A stretch of 64,000 nucleotides of DNA from Clitoria ternatea (taxonomy: Eukaryota; Streptophyta; Magnoliopsida; Fabales; Fabaceae): positions 154,446,501 to 154,510,500 of the forward strand of contig CM075670.1 of the NCBI GenBank assembly GCA_037962975.1, written 5' to 3'. Shown piece after piece: positions 12,985 through 24,959 of the stretch (the first letter of the stretch is position 1; every line of letters begins with the position of its first letter). The position numbers and the translations under genes were made by a program. The notes beneath the pieces are model-generated. The model had not been told where the DNA came from. It was given only the letters and a program-made list of their open reading frames with translations, and ran no database searches.

Positions 12985-13249
12985 CCCTTATCCTGAAATT
13001 AACATTCAAGGATAAGTATACCGAGCCACTCATTACCAATCGGATTTCAGCCTAATGTTTAGTATCTTAACACATTATACCATTCCTATATGTTATACGA
13101 TCAATCGGACCAGGAGGGGGACAACCTGCTATCCACAAGTCAATATCAATCAGGTTCAACTCATATCACAACAATTATGACCATTCAGTCAGAAAACACA
13201 CAACCGCTTACACTCGGTAAGCATACCTTGGCCTTGGACCTTTCGGTCT

Positions 13250-13261
13250 GCTCTGATACCA
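13250..13261 (-). promoter_or_regulatory. Primer-binding site, initiator Met tRNA
   Basis: On the minus strand it reads TGGTATCAGAGC, the standard plant match to the 3' end of initiator tRNA-Met. It is separated from the 5' LTR (ending at 13265) by three bases. Confidence 0.92.
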
Positions 13262-13264
13262 AAA

Positions 13265-16200
13265 TGTAACACCCTAATTTTTAATGAATAATAATTCCAA
13301 AAACAGGGAGAATTTTTTTCACAAAATCAATCACTAGTCAATCGGGAAAGAAGAAGGCAAGGGAAATAAAAGAGCATTCACACATGTAGCAATCAGCGGA
13401 GGGATCAAGGCTTGAACAATCCCATGCGACTCAACGAGATACGTCAGTGCCTGGGCGAAGTCCATGACAACGCTGACTCGCTCAAGTGAGGTCCAACACC
13501 GCCTGAGCGAAGTATGACAATGCAACAGCGGATGGAGGAAATTCTCAGGCGAAACCCAACACCAGCATCCACTCGCTTCCCAAAGCGAATCAACAGGGAG
13601 AACTTTTCCACAAGTAACTGCTAGACAATCAATATAAGGGAAATAGGCAAGGGAAGGATGAGGAAGGCACACATGTACGGCAACCTATGGAAGGAATGAA
13701 ACCTGAACCGACTCCGCCCAGTTTAGCGAAGCGTATCAACGTCTGGGCGGATTCCACCACAACGTCCATTCGCTCAAGCGGGGTCCAACACCTCGAGCGA
13801 GACAGGAAAATACAATAACGGAAGAGGGAGGTATTTGGGCGGAGTTCCACACTAACATCTACTCGCTTCAGCACGATCCCACACGCTTGGGCGAACCGTC
13901 TTAGTCGCTCGGGCGAGGTATGACTCCGCCTAAGTGAGGCCAACATAAGCCTTCCCAAACCCGCACTTGCTGGAGCGAGTACCTTGCTCGCTGGAGCGAG
14001 GAGCCACACTCGGCTAAGTAGACGCTCGGACCCAGAGTCATCCTTCAACTCATTCACACGGAAAATGACAGCTAACTCACTCGGCATCCTACAACTGATC
14101 ATTCGGAAATTAGGTAGTTAAGTCCCATTCAGACTTATTCATAACTCGCTTTTCCGGTTACAGATCCTCACTCACTCGGATTATAAATATCTTGCACTCA
14201 GAATCCATTCCATTCTGACCCTACTACACTAACTTCTTTCTCAGACGATGATCGTTCAGGGTTTTCAGTCGGGAATACGAACTCTTCCCCACTCGGGTTT
14301 TACTTATAATTTCCACTCGGTAATGACCGCTCTCTTGATCACTCGGGGATTTTGCTCGTTTCTGACTCGGCAATATAGCCCTTTCTGCCCAAGCTCTCCG
14401 GCTAACTTAAGCCTCCCTTTAAGAATTTCGTGGCTTTCTAAAGGTCATACCAAGTCATACCATCCCTGCGCACTCGGAAGAGCATGAATAGAGCTATATG
14501 TATATACTACTCAAACATTACGCATAAAATGGGATAAACATACAGCATGGCACACACATAGATATATATATATATAACAGTGTATATTGATGTTTACAAA
14601 CACGTTATCATATTCTTCCCATCTCATAAGGATTCTGCTTGTTCAAAACACTAGTATCAGACATGAGCCGGCCAAGGCATAATCAAAACATTACACAGCG
14701 TTCACACAAATGCATATAGCTCCCTGGTGCACAGCTAAACCACTCGGCAAGTAGCTCCTCATCAATCGTAGTTCCGAGGAATGTTCATTGAAAATATTGC
14801 AACAGCAGGGGTGAGCTTTTACATTTAAAAGGACAGTTAGTGACTTGGGTGTAACATCCCTATTTTAATTAAAGCAACCGAGTTAAATAACAAGTCAACA
14901 AGTCAACACCTCCCTTAATTTAATTAACTAAGAAGTAATAGGATAATTAACGTGGAAGCATGGTGGCATGGGCAGGATTATCGCGTTTCCCCATCCCACC
15001 ATCCTGTTCTCCACGCGGGTACTTATACAGGCGAGGCCATGCTCTTCACACAGGGAATTCCGCGAACTCCCTTCTTCATTCCTCTTGTTTTCTCTCTTGC
15101 CTTCTCCGCCCTCCAGTCCATCCCCTGCTTCGAGAACCAAGGCGACGGTGCTACAGTGGAGTGGAACTCCCCACACGAGAGAGGACGATCGCCGAGTGAA
15201 GTAGAAGAGAGGAGAACCACCACCCAAGCAGGAAGAAATCCCTCGGAGTTTCGTAATTGGTAGGGGGAGTATCTTCTATCTTAAATGCATGGGTTATGAA
15301 CAGGTTTCAAGTGCTGATGCTTGCTATATCCGTGCTCTGACGGTGTATTGCGTTGCATGTGAGTGTGTATAGTTCAGTTGCATGACGAGTGAGAAATGAG
15401 TGTTGCATGTTAGCACCTTTCATATAGGTATGTGCTGCAGGATCTCACATTGCATGTCGGGTTGTATCAATATGAATGCTTTAATAAATTGTTGTGTATA
15501 GGAAATGCCTGCTTTAAACAGATTCTGACGCTGTCTTACACCGATTGCATGTTAGGATGGGATGAATTGAAATGCCTGAGCAAACTTGTGATTTTTAGAA
15601 TGATGCATGCGTTGAATGAAGCTGTAAACTGATTGCATGTCTTGATCGAACGAAATGTTGTGGATGTCTGAATATGGAATGATAACTGATTGCATGGAAG
15701 CTATATATTGAGTCCGGATAATGTGTACTACTGATTGCATGGTGTGTGTGTGTGCTTGAATGCGAGAATGCATGCGTGAAATAAATGTTGTGCGTCGAAT
15801 CCGCGTGTGACGCATGGGATGCGTTGTGCTGGGAGCACGTAGTGTGAGACACTACCTTCGGTCATCCAGCGTGGGACGCTGTAAAATCCTTGAGTGGGAC
15901 TCGGGGTAGCCCTTGAGTGGACTCAGGCTGTCAGTGAACACCGCCGTTGGCGCTGAGAGCGTTGGTGTCACCTGTGGACAAACGGTTGGGTACCTGTAAA
16001 ACGGCCAAGCAGCTGGGAGCTGATCTGATAGCTGAGAGCTATGTATAAAAAGGCTGAGATGCTTACGTTGCAACGTCTGACTGATACACACGATGCGGAA
16101 CCAAGTGAAACCTTCTGTGCTTATCATTGTTAATATTACTATTACTGTTAATGTTGTTGAAATTGGTTAAGTATGCCGAGTGGGAAGTGAATGGGTAAAT

Positions 16201-19200
16201 GCGTAGGACTGAGTGAATGCTCTGTGCATGTGTTATTGACTGAAATTTAATTATGCATTTGATATCGTGTATGAGTATACTGAACGTGTATGCCAAGTAA
16301 TCCATTCCGTGTGTACGTACCCTAGATGCTGAATGAAAACTGTTTCATGAATATACGTATACATATATATGCATGCAAGCGTATCCGTGTCATTGAAAAT
16401 GCTATGACTACAGTCGAGTGATGACCGGTAAATATAGAACGGTAAGAGTTACTCATATATGTCTTGACCGATGGATGTTGTCCTGATCTTAATCGTGTTG
16501 TACGTATATGTATTGTTGTGTAATTGGCAGATAACCTGAGTCGGTATCTATCATTTAAAATCTAAGATGCTCACCCCTGCAGTGGCCATTTTTCAGTGAA
16601 TGTCTCTCGAGATGAGGATCAGAAGCAGAGCTGGAACGCTGAGCGAAGTGCTGATGCATTTGGAAGGCTTAATTAATGCGATGTTAGATTAAGCCCTGAC
16701 TGGTTCATGTCGGATGTTAGTGTTTTGGGATAAATAGAACCTTATGGACAAGGAGAAACCAAATTTTGTGTTGTAAATGTTGACATACGCTCTTTTATAT
16801 ATATATGGATGTGTGGTTTCGTGTGTGACATGCTATGTGCTACCTTGTTTCATACTTGTGCTTTAATGGATACGCAGGGATAGCATGATTTAACAGGCTA
16901 TAGCCAAGTCTGAGTGAATTATGAATTGTCTCTAGGAAGACTTATGTCGGATACGTTTGGGCGGAGTCGTACCCCGCCCGAAGCATGGGGGCAATTCGCC
17001 CAAGCGTGAGGACTCGCGCTGAAGCGAGTAATTATCAGAGTGAGATACCGCCCATTATCCTTCCTATCCGTTGTGGCGCTAGTGCGACCCCGACAATGGT
17101 GTTGACCCCGGCTCGAATGTTGTGGTCGAGTCCGCCCAGGCGTTGTCATAATTAGCTGAGTTGGGCGGAATAAGTTCAGGCTCCTCCTTCCTCCACAACC
17201 TACTACCGCATATGTACACTGTGACGTCCAAATTTTGAAGTTAAAAATCGAGAGAGAGAGGAGTTCAATTTGTGGTTTAGGGTGGATTGGATCCTAAGTG
17301 TAAGGCATTGATAATCCGAGTGAAAGATGTAAAGTCCGATTGAGAAATTACCTTGTGTTTGTGGGGCGTCGTGCTGACCTTGCTTAGGCGGTGTCATACC
17401 TCGCCCAAGTAACTAGGACGGTTCGCCCAAGCGCGTGGAACCATGCTGAAGCAAGCAGATATCAACGTGAGACTCCGCCTATGTACCTTCCTCCTCCGTT
17501 GTCGCCTTATTATGTCTCGCTGGGTGGTGTTGGACATCGCCTGAGTGAGTGGACGTTGTGATGTAGCCCGTCCAGGCGTTGTTGTGCCTTGCTGAACTGG
17601 ACGGCGGTGTAATCACTTCCTACTGAACGAACTAGTGTTACTCGTGGAAGAGTTTCTCCTTTAGAATTTCCCTCCATCCGCTGTTGCATTATCACACCCC
17701 GCCTAGGCGGTATCAGACCCCGTCTGAGTGAGCCAATGATATTACGTAATCCGCCCTGGTGCTGGTCTGTTACACTAAACCCACGAACCGGTTCCAGTCT
17801 TAGCTTTTCCGTCATTGCCATATGCGTATGAGTGTTTTTATTTCCCTTGCCTGCTTCCTTCTATATCGAATAATACGTGACTGCTTTTGTGAAAACTTTT
17901 CTCATATTTTTGGAATTATTAGTTACAAACAATAAGGTGTTACATTGGGAACCTGCATGCTTTCCATCATACAACATCACACTTCAAGCAACCATAACAT
18001 TAATTATCCTCTAGGTTGTCTACCTATAACAGTACCATGCAATCAGAATTCATACATTCATTCGTCAGATATATCATTTCCGATTGACATAGATATATAT
18101 GCAACACAATAAGTTCCTTATAACATAAGAGCAAACATACATGCATATATCCATTTAACACACGCAGGTCTACTACAGTCGGATCCGACCCCCACTTGAT
18201 AGATTTTCACGTTGCAACACAGGCTCCAAGCTCTTTTCTTCCAGCTCCAAGCTGGTTCGGCCGTTTTACAGGTACCCAACCGTTGCCCTTGCATGTAACA
18301 CAATCGCTCCAAGCGACCACGACAGTGCTACGGGCAGCTCCGAGTCCAACTCGGTAGCTTGCTTGAGTCCAACTCAAGACTTTAAGCGTCCAACGCTAGT
18401 GCACTCGGCACTGCCTTGAGTCCAACTCAAGGTCTTTTAATTACATTCTTTTGTGGGTGTTTACCAAGACAATGTCACTCTTCATTCCGTACCATAGCCA
18501 CACTCTGCATGCAATTCATTCATCATCTCATACAACACCAATTCATTTTCAACACACACATGCAAGATGATATAAGTTAACAATCAAGATTCACTCGTTG
18601 TTTCCCGAGCAGAGCACCCAGAAGTCACACAATATATCTTCATGCATACGCAGTAGAATGATTAACCAGACTCAACATGGCAACTTAAAGACATGCACTA
18701 CATTCATACACGGTTTCATGACACACGCACACACATGCATCCACATACCCAACAGTGTAACTCCCAAACGCATATATCAAATATAAAAGAACTATCACAG
18801 CTATCTTTCAATATACATTTCATCACAAATACCCTTCAACACATATGCATGCATAAGGAATCACTCGGAACCCATTCACGAGTTATGCATTTTAAATGCA
18901 AAGCGCCCCCTACCTACTGAAGGAAGATCGAGGGAGTTCTTTTGTCTTCCTACGTAGGTCCTTGGTTCTCCGATCGCCTCGCTCAGGCTCACACTCGTTC
19001 AGGCTTCCTTGGGCGTAGTCGTACTGTCAGACAAGAGCTGTTCGTCCTCCACCCTGACGATCATCCCTTATCAGCAGAAGGAACTCCAAGTCCCTTGCGG
19101 TATCGTCGTGGGTTTCCAGGAATGGGGCAGTGAACAGGGAAGGAGAAGACGAAGAAGTGGGGAGAGGATAGAAGACACAAGCAGAGAAGAGAGGTTGAAG

Positions 19201-19551
19201 CAGTGGAGGAAAAAGGGAATCTGAAGGAACAGTGAGTGACTTCGTGATCATGGGCTTATGTGTATATATATTCGCACGAGGAGGAGAAGAGTGGGGTGGG
19301 AGAGCGTGAGTCCAGCAGCCACGCGCACTCAACCCCATCACCTGGCCATCATCATCTTTTATATTTAATTAGTTTATTGTTTCTGAATTTAAGGTAGTTC
19401 GGTTACAAAAATCTCCGTTCTACAACAATCATTTTAATGGCTTAAATCTGCTTGATAGTTAAATATAATTAACGGTTGTTTTCCTATTTGAAATCAAGTC
19501 TTAATAGTTTATTTTTCATTCGGCATTTAGCTTCAAAACTGGGATGTTACA
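13265..19551 (-). repeat. 5' LTR of the Tekay-type element, interrupted
   Basis: It matches 5345-8512 but is split by the solo LTR 14850-17944. Without the insertion and its duplicated target it is about 3.19 kb. It ends GGATGTTACA at 19551, followed by the duplication CCCTG. Confidence 0.93.
14850..17944 (+). mobile_element. Solo LTR of a related chromovirus, opposite orientation
   Basis: It starts TGTAACATCCC, ends GGTGTTACA, and has the duplication TTGGG at 14845-14849 and 17945-17949. The interior is related to the host LTR but inverted: a perfect 26-bp inverted match exists between 15981-16006 (inside) and 18259-18284 (host LTR). A CT-rich leader-like stretch (about 15050-15130) near the left end supports plus orientation. 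Degenerate CGCTTGAGCG words occur at 16960-17760. No coding sequence is seen. Confidence 0.9.
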
Positions 19552-19556
19552 CCCTG

Positions 19557-19786
19557 TATTTTGTTTAGGGTGCCTGTGTGCCCTTCTTTGTTTCAATTGT
19601 ATAGTTCTAATTTGACTAGGGAATGTATATATAACCTTTTGTGTATATATATATGTTATGCCTTTGTCCCACCATGTTTTATCTTGTATTAAAAAAAACT
19701 TCCATATTTTTCTAAAATTCGTAACCTCTCAGTTGACCAGGATAATCTAGTGGAAGGGATTGTCCTAGTTAAACGAGGGTGTTACA
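19557..19786 (-). other. End of an older LTR element resumed after the Tekay insertion
   Basis: This continues the sequence interrupted at 5344. It is AT-rich, with a tatatata tract near 19646, and ends GAGGGTGTTACA at 19786, which on the minus strand is an LTR-type start (TGTAACACCCTCG). Coding sequence of another element begins at the next base. It is probably one terminus of the element that holds 1-5344; the other end is outside the window or not recognisable. Confidence 0.5.
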
Positions 19787-19872
19787 GCTTTTGCTACAGA
19801 GCTATACCATTCAGCCTAAAGAATGCCCGAGCTATCTACCAACGCATGTTCAACAAAGTATTCAAGGGCATG
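19787..19872 (+). pseudogene. RT fragment of a TAT/Ogre-type gypsy element
   Basis: Twenty-eight codons read FCYRAIPFSLKNARAIYQRM and on to NKVFKGM. This is the PFGLKNAGATYQR block that precedes the catalytic YVDD of TAT/Ogre-type RT. It is cut on the left by the LTR end at 19786 and on the right by a new LTR at 19873. The matching downstream part of such an RT appears at about 22683, so both are probably halves of one gene. Confidence 0.75.
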
Positions 19873-20082
19873 TGATAAGTGTTGAATAAGCATTGATTTC
19901 ATGACTCATTTGAACCAATTTTGTAAAGACTTTAAGCTAAATTAAGGAATTATTGGAGGAAGTGAGCATGAATCTTTTAAGCATTGTATAAAAAGAAATG
20001 TTTTGTTAAAGCTCTTGGAAAGTTGTAGGAAAGACAAAGTAAGCAAGCTTGAGCATGAAAGTTGGAGAACATAAGCACCTCT

Positions 20083-20517
20083 CACGCTTAAGCGTGAATA
20101 CTAGACGCTTAAGCGAGGATTAAGCATGGCAAGCATGACTTAAAGAAGACAAAGAGGCATCAGGACCCCTCTCACGCTCAAGCGTGGGGATGAGCCGCTC
20201 GAGCGTGAGCTCGAGAGCGCCCAAGCGAGGATTAAGCATGAGCGTGAGCGTGACCCTGCACATGAAGCACGCTTGAGCGTGACCAAATGAAGCTTGAGCG
20301 TGACCATGCACATGAAGAGCGCTTGAGCGTGTGCTTTACACGCTTGAGCGTAACTAATGGATGACAAAACCTCGCTTGAGCGTAGCTGAGAAGAAGTAAG
20401 CATGAGCAACGTGAGGAAGGCCACGCTTGAGCGTGGTTAATTCAGCTTGAGCGAGAGACCATCAAACAGCATCAGAACCCTTCACGCTTGAGCGTGACCA
20501 TCAAGCTCAAGCGTGAC
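20083..20517 (+). repeat. Palindromic-word array (CGCTTGAGCG) upstream of TATA
   Basis: About 14 copies of a self-complementary word (consensus CGCTTGAGCG; variants CGCTTAAGCG, CGCTCAAGCG, CGCTCGAGCG) lie in 435 bp. Some neighbours are 21-22 bp apart (for example 20084/20105 and 20174/20195/20217). Variants mostly differ by transitions. It ends 142 bp before the TATA box. Confidence 0.85.
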
Positions 20518-20658
20518 TCCTGCAATATGGGATTTTCCAATTTAATATTCACCAATGATGCGATGCCAACTCACCCAACTTCTTGTGTTTCTACAAGTCT
20601 CTGAAAGATGCTGCATGGGTTCTACGCAAGTGGGAAAGGGAAGCTGAACCTTGACTCC

Positions 20659-20664
20659 TATAAA
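20659..20664 (+). promoter_or_regulatory. TATA box of the Athila-type LTR
   Basis: TATAAA in 'actcctataaatcaagc', inside the LTR and downstream of the palindrome array. The position fits an LTR promoter. Confidence 0.6.
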
Positions 20665-21553
20665 TCAAGCTGCAAACAACATATCCATCATCTCATCCCC
20701 TGTATTCCATTCACAATCCAAACTTTCCATTATTTTCTGTATTCATTCTTTTGATGGAGAAAATGCAAAGCATGAGTAGCTAAATCTCCCTTATGGGATT
20801 GGCTGTAATCCATTCAACACTGAAGTAATGCTGTTGTAAGTTTTTGTTTAGTAATGAGATTTGATAAGTTTCTGTATTTCCTTCTGCGTTTAATGCCTGA
20901 AAGTACTTGATCACTATTTTCTTGTTTTAAGTTTTCTCAAGTATGCTGGGAAGTGACTTTTGAAAGCAGATCTGAAAGAAATACTTGTTGTGAGTAGGTA
21001 GCCAGGGATGGCGTCTAACGCAACAAACGTCAAAACAATTGATCGATAATGCTGGGATGATTTCAAAGTGACTGAGGGATCAGCGGTTTGAAATCATTCT
21101 TATGAATTTTGTAGTTGAGGGATCAATACAAATGACTTTGATTGTGACATAGAAATTATCTTTTTGATTTACTTATATAAAAACTTATGCAGCTTACAGA
21201 AGGTGAAGATGTGATGAAGCCAATCCCTGTTTTACAAAACTGATTTTTCCAACACCATTTACTGTTATCTTTTGCAAGTGCTATTCTCTGTTATTTGTTA
21301 TTTACTGTCTTCTTGATCAACATTATTTATAACAAAACAAAAACCAAACCATTCTGCCAAATCAATTCAAGACTAAGATTTTCATTCTCACACCTCCTCA
21401 GTGGAACGACATCTATACTGTACTACAACCTCTGTGTTTAAACTTGGCACATCCATTCCATTGAGTTCATATTATACAAACTTGATTCTCTTTCAGTGAA
21501 CTCTTCATTTCAATATTACAACAACACACAATCAAGATACGATCATCAAGTTT

Positions 21554-21571
21554 TGGCGCCGCAGCCGGGGA
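21554..21571 (+). promoter_or_regulatory. Primer-binding site, Asp-tRNA type, variant
   Basis: TGGCGCCGCAGCCGGGGA matches the usual Athila/gypsy site TGGCGCCGTTGCCGGGGA except for two central bases. It follows the LTR end after five bases (AGTTT). Confidence 0.8.
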
Positions 21572-21686
21572 GGTGATTTAAGTTTGAATATTTTAGCATT
21601 GAATTGACAAGACAGTGTAAATAAATTTGTTTTCAATTTTGTTTTTATTTTTTTTTAGTAACCTTGCTACTTTGAGTACTTGATTT

Positions 21687-22680
21687 ATGATCTTGAGAGG
21701 ACAGGGTACAAAAGAACAACTTGCATTTGATCCAGAGATAGACAGGTTCCTCAAGAAAATCAAGAAAGCCAAGCAGAACTTCCACGTAGGACAAACTTCC
21801 TCTGATACAATGGATGTCAACAGCAACAATCAAAACCCACCAAGGAGAACACTTGGAGACTATGCTTTACAACAAGGGCCAGGACATTTCTCAAGCATTG
21901 CAGTTCCAAACACTGTCAGAGCACTAGAAATGAAACCAGCATTTCTTAGTTTGATTAGTTCACACCAATTTACTGGAATGTCAAGTGAAGATCCGTATAC
22001 TCACTTAGCCACATTCTATGAATTGGTTGGAACCATGGGATTTAACCAAGATGTTATTGATGCTGCATATTTAAGACTATTTCCTTTCTCTTTAGCAGGA
22101 AAAGCAAAGGAATGGTTACAATCTCATCCAAATCAAAGTTTAAATAGCTGGAACATAGTTGAAGAAAAATTTCTACAAAGGTTCTTTCCTCCATCTAGAT
22201 TCATCAAGGCCAAATCAGATATTACAACATTTAGACAAGGCCAAGATGAACCTTTTTGTGAGGCATGGGAACGCTTTAAATCACTGCTCAGAAAATGCCC
22301 AAACCATGGACTTGAAGATATTGCACAACTTAATATTTTTTACAGTGGTTTAAGGGCTGACACTAAAATGATTTTAGATGCAGCAGTAGGAGGAACAATG
22401 ATGACAGTGAGGATGCTGACCAAGCCACAAGGATAATAGAAGCTTTATCCTCAACAGACTACCAAGCTCAACATGATCGTCAGCAAGTTCAAAGGAAAGG
22501 AGTCCTTGACTTAAACACCACAGATGCCATTTTAGCACAGAACAAAATTCTAACCCAACAATTAGAAGCATTGACCAAAAAGATATCTAATCTTCCACAA
22601 CAATTACATGCAGTACAATCATCACAACCAGGGCAACAACAAATGCCTACAACATGTAACTTTTGTGGAGGAGATCATCT
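21687..22680 (+). pseudogene. gag of an Athila-type gypsy element, frameshifted and truncated
   Basis: The ATG frame 21687-22436 (249 codons) holds the retrotransposon gag domain: FPFSLAGKAKEWLQS, then FCEAWERFKSLLRKCPNHGL and the AAVGGTMM end. Near 22400 a small deletion shifts the frame. The other frame continues (DQATRIIEALSSTDYQAQHD) through a coiled Gln-rich stretch to a zinc knuckle CNFCGGDH, whose last Cys is missing. The sequence then runs directly into an RT fragment, so protease and most of pol were lost. The capsid-type protein would have packaged element RNA in the cytoplasm. Confidence 0.85.
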
Positions 22681-22682
22681 CC

Positions 22683-22983
22683 AGAAGAAGTTTTCTTATC
22701 ATTATGTTGACCCAAAAAGGAATAAAGGCAAATTTAGACAATTGTAAAGTGGTTCAGGAGGTACAAAGTCCCAAGAACTTTAGAGAGGTACAATCTCTGA
22801 ACAATAAGATTACAGCTCTGGCTCTATTCATGCCAAAGATAGCACACTGGTCTCTTCCCCTCTACAAATAGGAAGAGGTATGAGTGCAAAGAAGAGTATG
22901 AAGCTACATTCTAAAGCCTGAAGGACGTCTTGGCCAAACTGCCTATTTTGGCCAGGAGGGAAATAATCCACACTCTAGTAAGG
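22683..22983 (+). pseudogene. RT/RNase H linker fragment, TAT/Ogre type
   Basis: The frame reads FLIIMLTQKGIKANLDNCKV, then SPKNFREVQSLNNKITALA, the 'kFLGFMLT-x-RGIEANPDKC' and connection block of TAT/Ogre RT. After a stop at 22869-22871 the homology resumes in another frame (SLKDVLAKLPILARREIIHT). It is probably the downstream half of the RT whose upstream block is at 19787-19872; about 60 residues including the YVDD box are missing between them. Confidence 0.65.
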
Positions 22984-23099
22984 ACCTTCATGTCCTAACG
23001 AAGCAAACATACAGGAAAACCACCAGGTCCACCCTGTAAGTGATGGCCTGGCAAACATAGAGCTCTCTCTAATTTTCTAGTAAAGAAAATGTGGTTCTT

Positions 23100-23385
23100 T
23101 TACCTCAGGGTACCATAAGTGCATAGGTCTCACTTAGCTAATCTTAGAATATCACCCAGGTGCCTATTGATGTTTTCTCAGGAATATGAAATCTAGGTGC
23201 CTCAGACATACGTCTTCTGCTCCAATGACCCGTCCTTGTTCCATGCATTAGCAAAGAACTCTCGAACAACCTCTGGATCAAATTTAGGCCTCGGGTTGGC
23301 TAGTCGTAGCCATTTCCTATCCTCCAAATTGTTCATAAAGGTGTCACAATCACCCAATCTACGATCCACTTATCCCTTTGGAATA
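23100..23385 (-). pseudogene. Fragment of a 'putative plant transposon protein' domain
   Basis: On the minus strand one frame reads NNLEDRKWLRLANPRPKFDP, EVVREFFANAW and TYV, then several stops with the homology continuing (ENINRHLGDILR). The pattern 'W..L..P.P....VVREFYANA...TYVRG' is the start of the plant transposon domain found in env-like and Athila-associated ORFs. The stops read as CGA-to-TGA and TGG-to-TAG changes. It abuts the next LTR at 23410 and I cannot assign its parent element. Confidence 0.45.
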
Positions 23386-24201
23386 AAGGTCTGATGCATT
23401 ATCATCAGATGATAAAACTCATAGCAAGAACCAATCTTTAAAATATAGTATATTTGATTGTCCTATGGGGATTGAGGTAATTACCACAACCAAGGACTAA
23501 TACTAGCTGAAACAAACCATATTTGAAAAGAATTCATAATATTTTTGTCTTTGTTGAATTTGATGTTTTTGTATTTTATAGTAACATGCACAGAGCTACG
23601 ATGTAAAACAAAGAATATAAGCAGGTTAGGATCACTTCAGCATTCAATTTCTTTCTAACTCATGCAATTGAGGTTCAACTCCATTGAAAAACATGTGATA
23701 GATTCCCCAGATGGTTAACCTCTAATCCTTTAGGTGATTAACACTAGTTCCTTGCATTTAAACCTTAATCCCTTACATATTCACTTGCAAACGAACTAAT
23801 TGCAAAATTAGAGGTAGAACCTTAATTATTCACCTAGAATGTAGGCTTGAATTAACTAGGTAGCAAGGAGTATACCTGAGCCCTCAAGCATGATTCCTCT
23901 CTGGAGAAGAGCTCAAAACTGACTTAAGTTTTCCAATTCAGTAATGAAGTTCTACTTCCTTCCTTGTTCTCACATAAATTCAACTAAAATTTATCTCAAT
24001 GCAGAGTTTAGAACTCTATTGAAGCCTCAGTAATCCCAACCTTAAGGGTTTAACAACCTATGGAAGGTGGAGAAATGATTCCAGAAATAGAAGACATAGA
24101 GAGAAGGGAGAGAATGTAGAAAGATAAAAGTTGTAGAGAGAGTAAAAATCTAAGAAATGAATCTGAATAATTGCCTGTGTGTTAATTACAAAGTACTAAC
24201 C

Positions 24202-24210
24202 ATATATATA
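24202..24210 (-). promoter_or_regulatory. TATA box of the minus-strand gypsy LTR
   Basis: The run 'atatatata' reads CTATATATATGG on the minus strand. The palindrome array begins 158 bp upstream of it on that strand. Confidence 0.5.
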
Positions 24211-24367
24211 GTGTTTGGTTCCAACTAACTAACTAACACTAACATAATTGCAAACTTGCCCCAAAGGGGCTTGCAAGTAAATAATAAAACTTAACTTAAG
24301 TGAATACAACAAAAATTCAAGTGTTTCCAATTCTCCCTTGAAAGCACGTGTAACCACGGTGGAAACC

Positions 24368-24724
24368 AGCATAGGTACACTAAAAAAAGCAGCGTAAGCA
24401 CACTTGCTTACTAGTTTGACATTTCCTTTACAACATTGTCTATGTGTAAGGAGGCTCACGGTCAGTGTAGGCACACTGACCTTCTGTCTTGGCACCTGAT
24501 ATTTACCACTTTCAGTGTAACTTACAGGCGTGGGCACGCTAGGTTCTGATCCTTCTTGCTAAAGCACACGTAGGTACATAGTGGGTCAGCGTAGGCATGC
24601 TGACCTTCTGACTTGTCTTGGACTCACCTATTCCTCAATGATGGCATGCTGGTAACTAGCATAGGTACGCTGAGCTTCTAGAACCTGCAATAAAATCACA
24701 AAATCATCCCAGCGTAGGCACGCT
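24368..24724 (-). repeat. Palindromic-word array (AGCGTAGGCACGCT) upstream of TATA
   Basis: At least eight related words are seen, for example agcataggtacact (24368), agcgtaagcacact (24391), agtgtaggcacact (24464), agcgtaggcatgct (24588) and agcgtaggcacgct (24711). The arms AGCGT and ACGCT are complementary around a 4-bp centre. Differences are mostly transitions. The spacing is less regular than in the other arrays. Confidence 0.75.
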
Positions 24725-24959
24725 CACGGTGACCGTTAGTATATTCAGTTAACTTATAACTAAAGAAACACCTTTCCTCAATATGTTATTCATTTAATCT
24801 TAATTAGGCAAGTAATTGCTAAAATAATAAATAATTAATTAATTTACACAATTGACAATTATCTTTTATATAACATTTAAGTTTGATAATTAAACCTAAT
24901 ATTTCACCTAAAACAGAGTTAAATATTACTTAATAAATAAGTCTTTTTAAGACTTATCA

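Larger units (their letters stand above)
5345..19551 (-). mobile_element. Tekay/Del-type chromovirus (Ty3/gypsy), complete but dead
   Basis: Target-site duplication CCCTG flanks it (5340-5344 and 19552-19556). It has two LTRs of about 3.2 kb, a polypurine tract, an initiator-Met-tRNA primer site, and gag-PR-RT-RH-IN-chromodomain in one frame on the minus strand. Very long LTRs, the order of domains and a C-terminal chromodomain fit the Tekay/Del clade. The sequence of 14.2 kb includes a 3.1-kb solo LTR nested in the right LTR. In a 180-bp stretch near the left ends of the two LTRs I count nine substitutions, eight of them transitions. Confidence 0.93.
19873..21548 (+). repeat. 5' LTR of an Athila-type gypsy element
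   Basis: It starts TGATAAGTGTTG and ends CATCA, six bases before an Asp-tRNA-type primer site. It contains an array of CGCTTGAGCG words (20083-20517) and, 142 bp downstream, a TATA box (20659). No second LTR copy is visible in the window, so the element is truncated. The rest of the LTR (20700-21540) has no recognisable gene. Confidence 0.82.
23410..24959 (-). repeat. 3' LTR of a minus-strand gypsy element
   Basis: It starts TGATAAAACTC and ends GACTTATCA. The bases after 24959 (catccccaaacttaaaactt) are, on the minus strand, the AAGTTTGGGG-type tract that precedes 3' LTRs of Athila-like elements, so orientation is minus. The left flank is TCAGA; the matching duplication would lie beyond the inserted SIRE element, probably outside the window. 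The LTR contains the AGCGTAGGCACGCT array and a TATA box. Confidence 0.7.

Noticed and set aside
20083..20517. CRISPR-like array of short palindromic repeats
   Set aside because: Repeats are 10-14 bp and degenerate with irregular spacers, in a plant LTR; there are no cas genes and no spacer-length uniformity.
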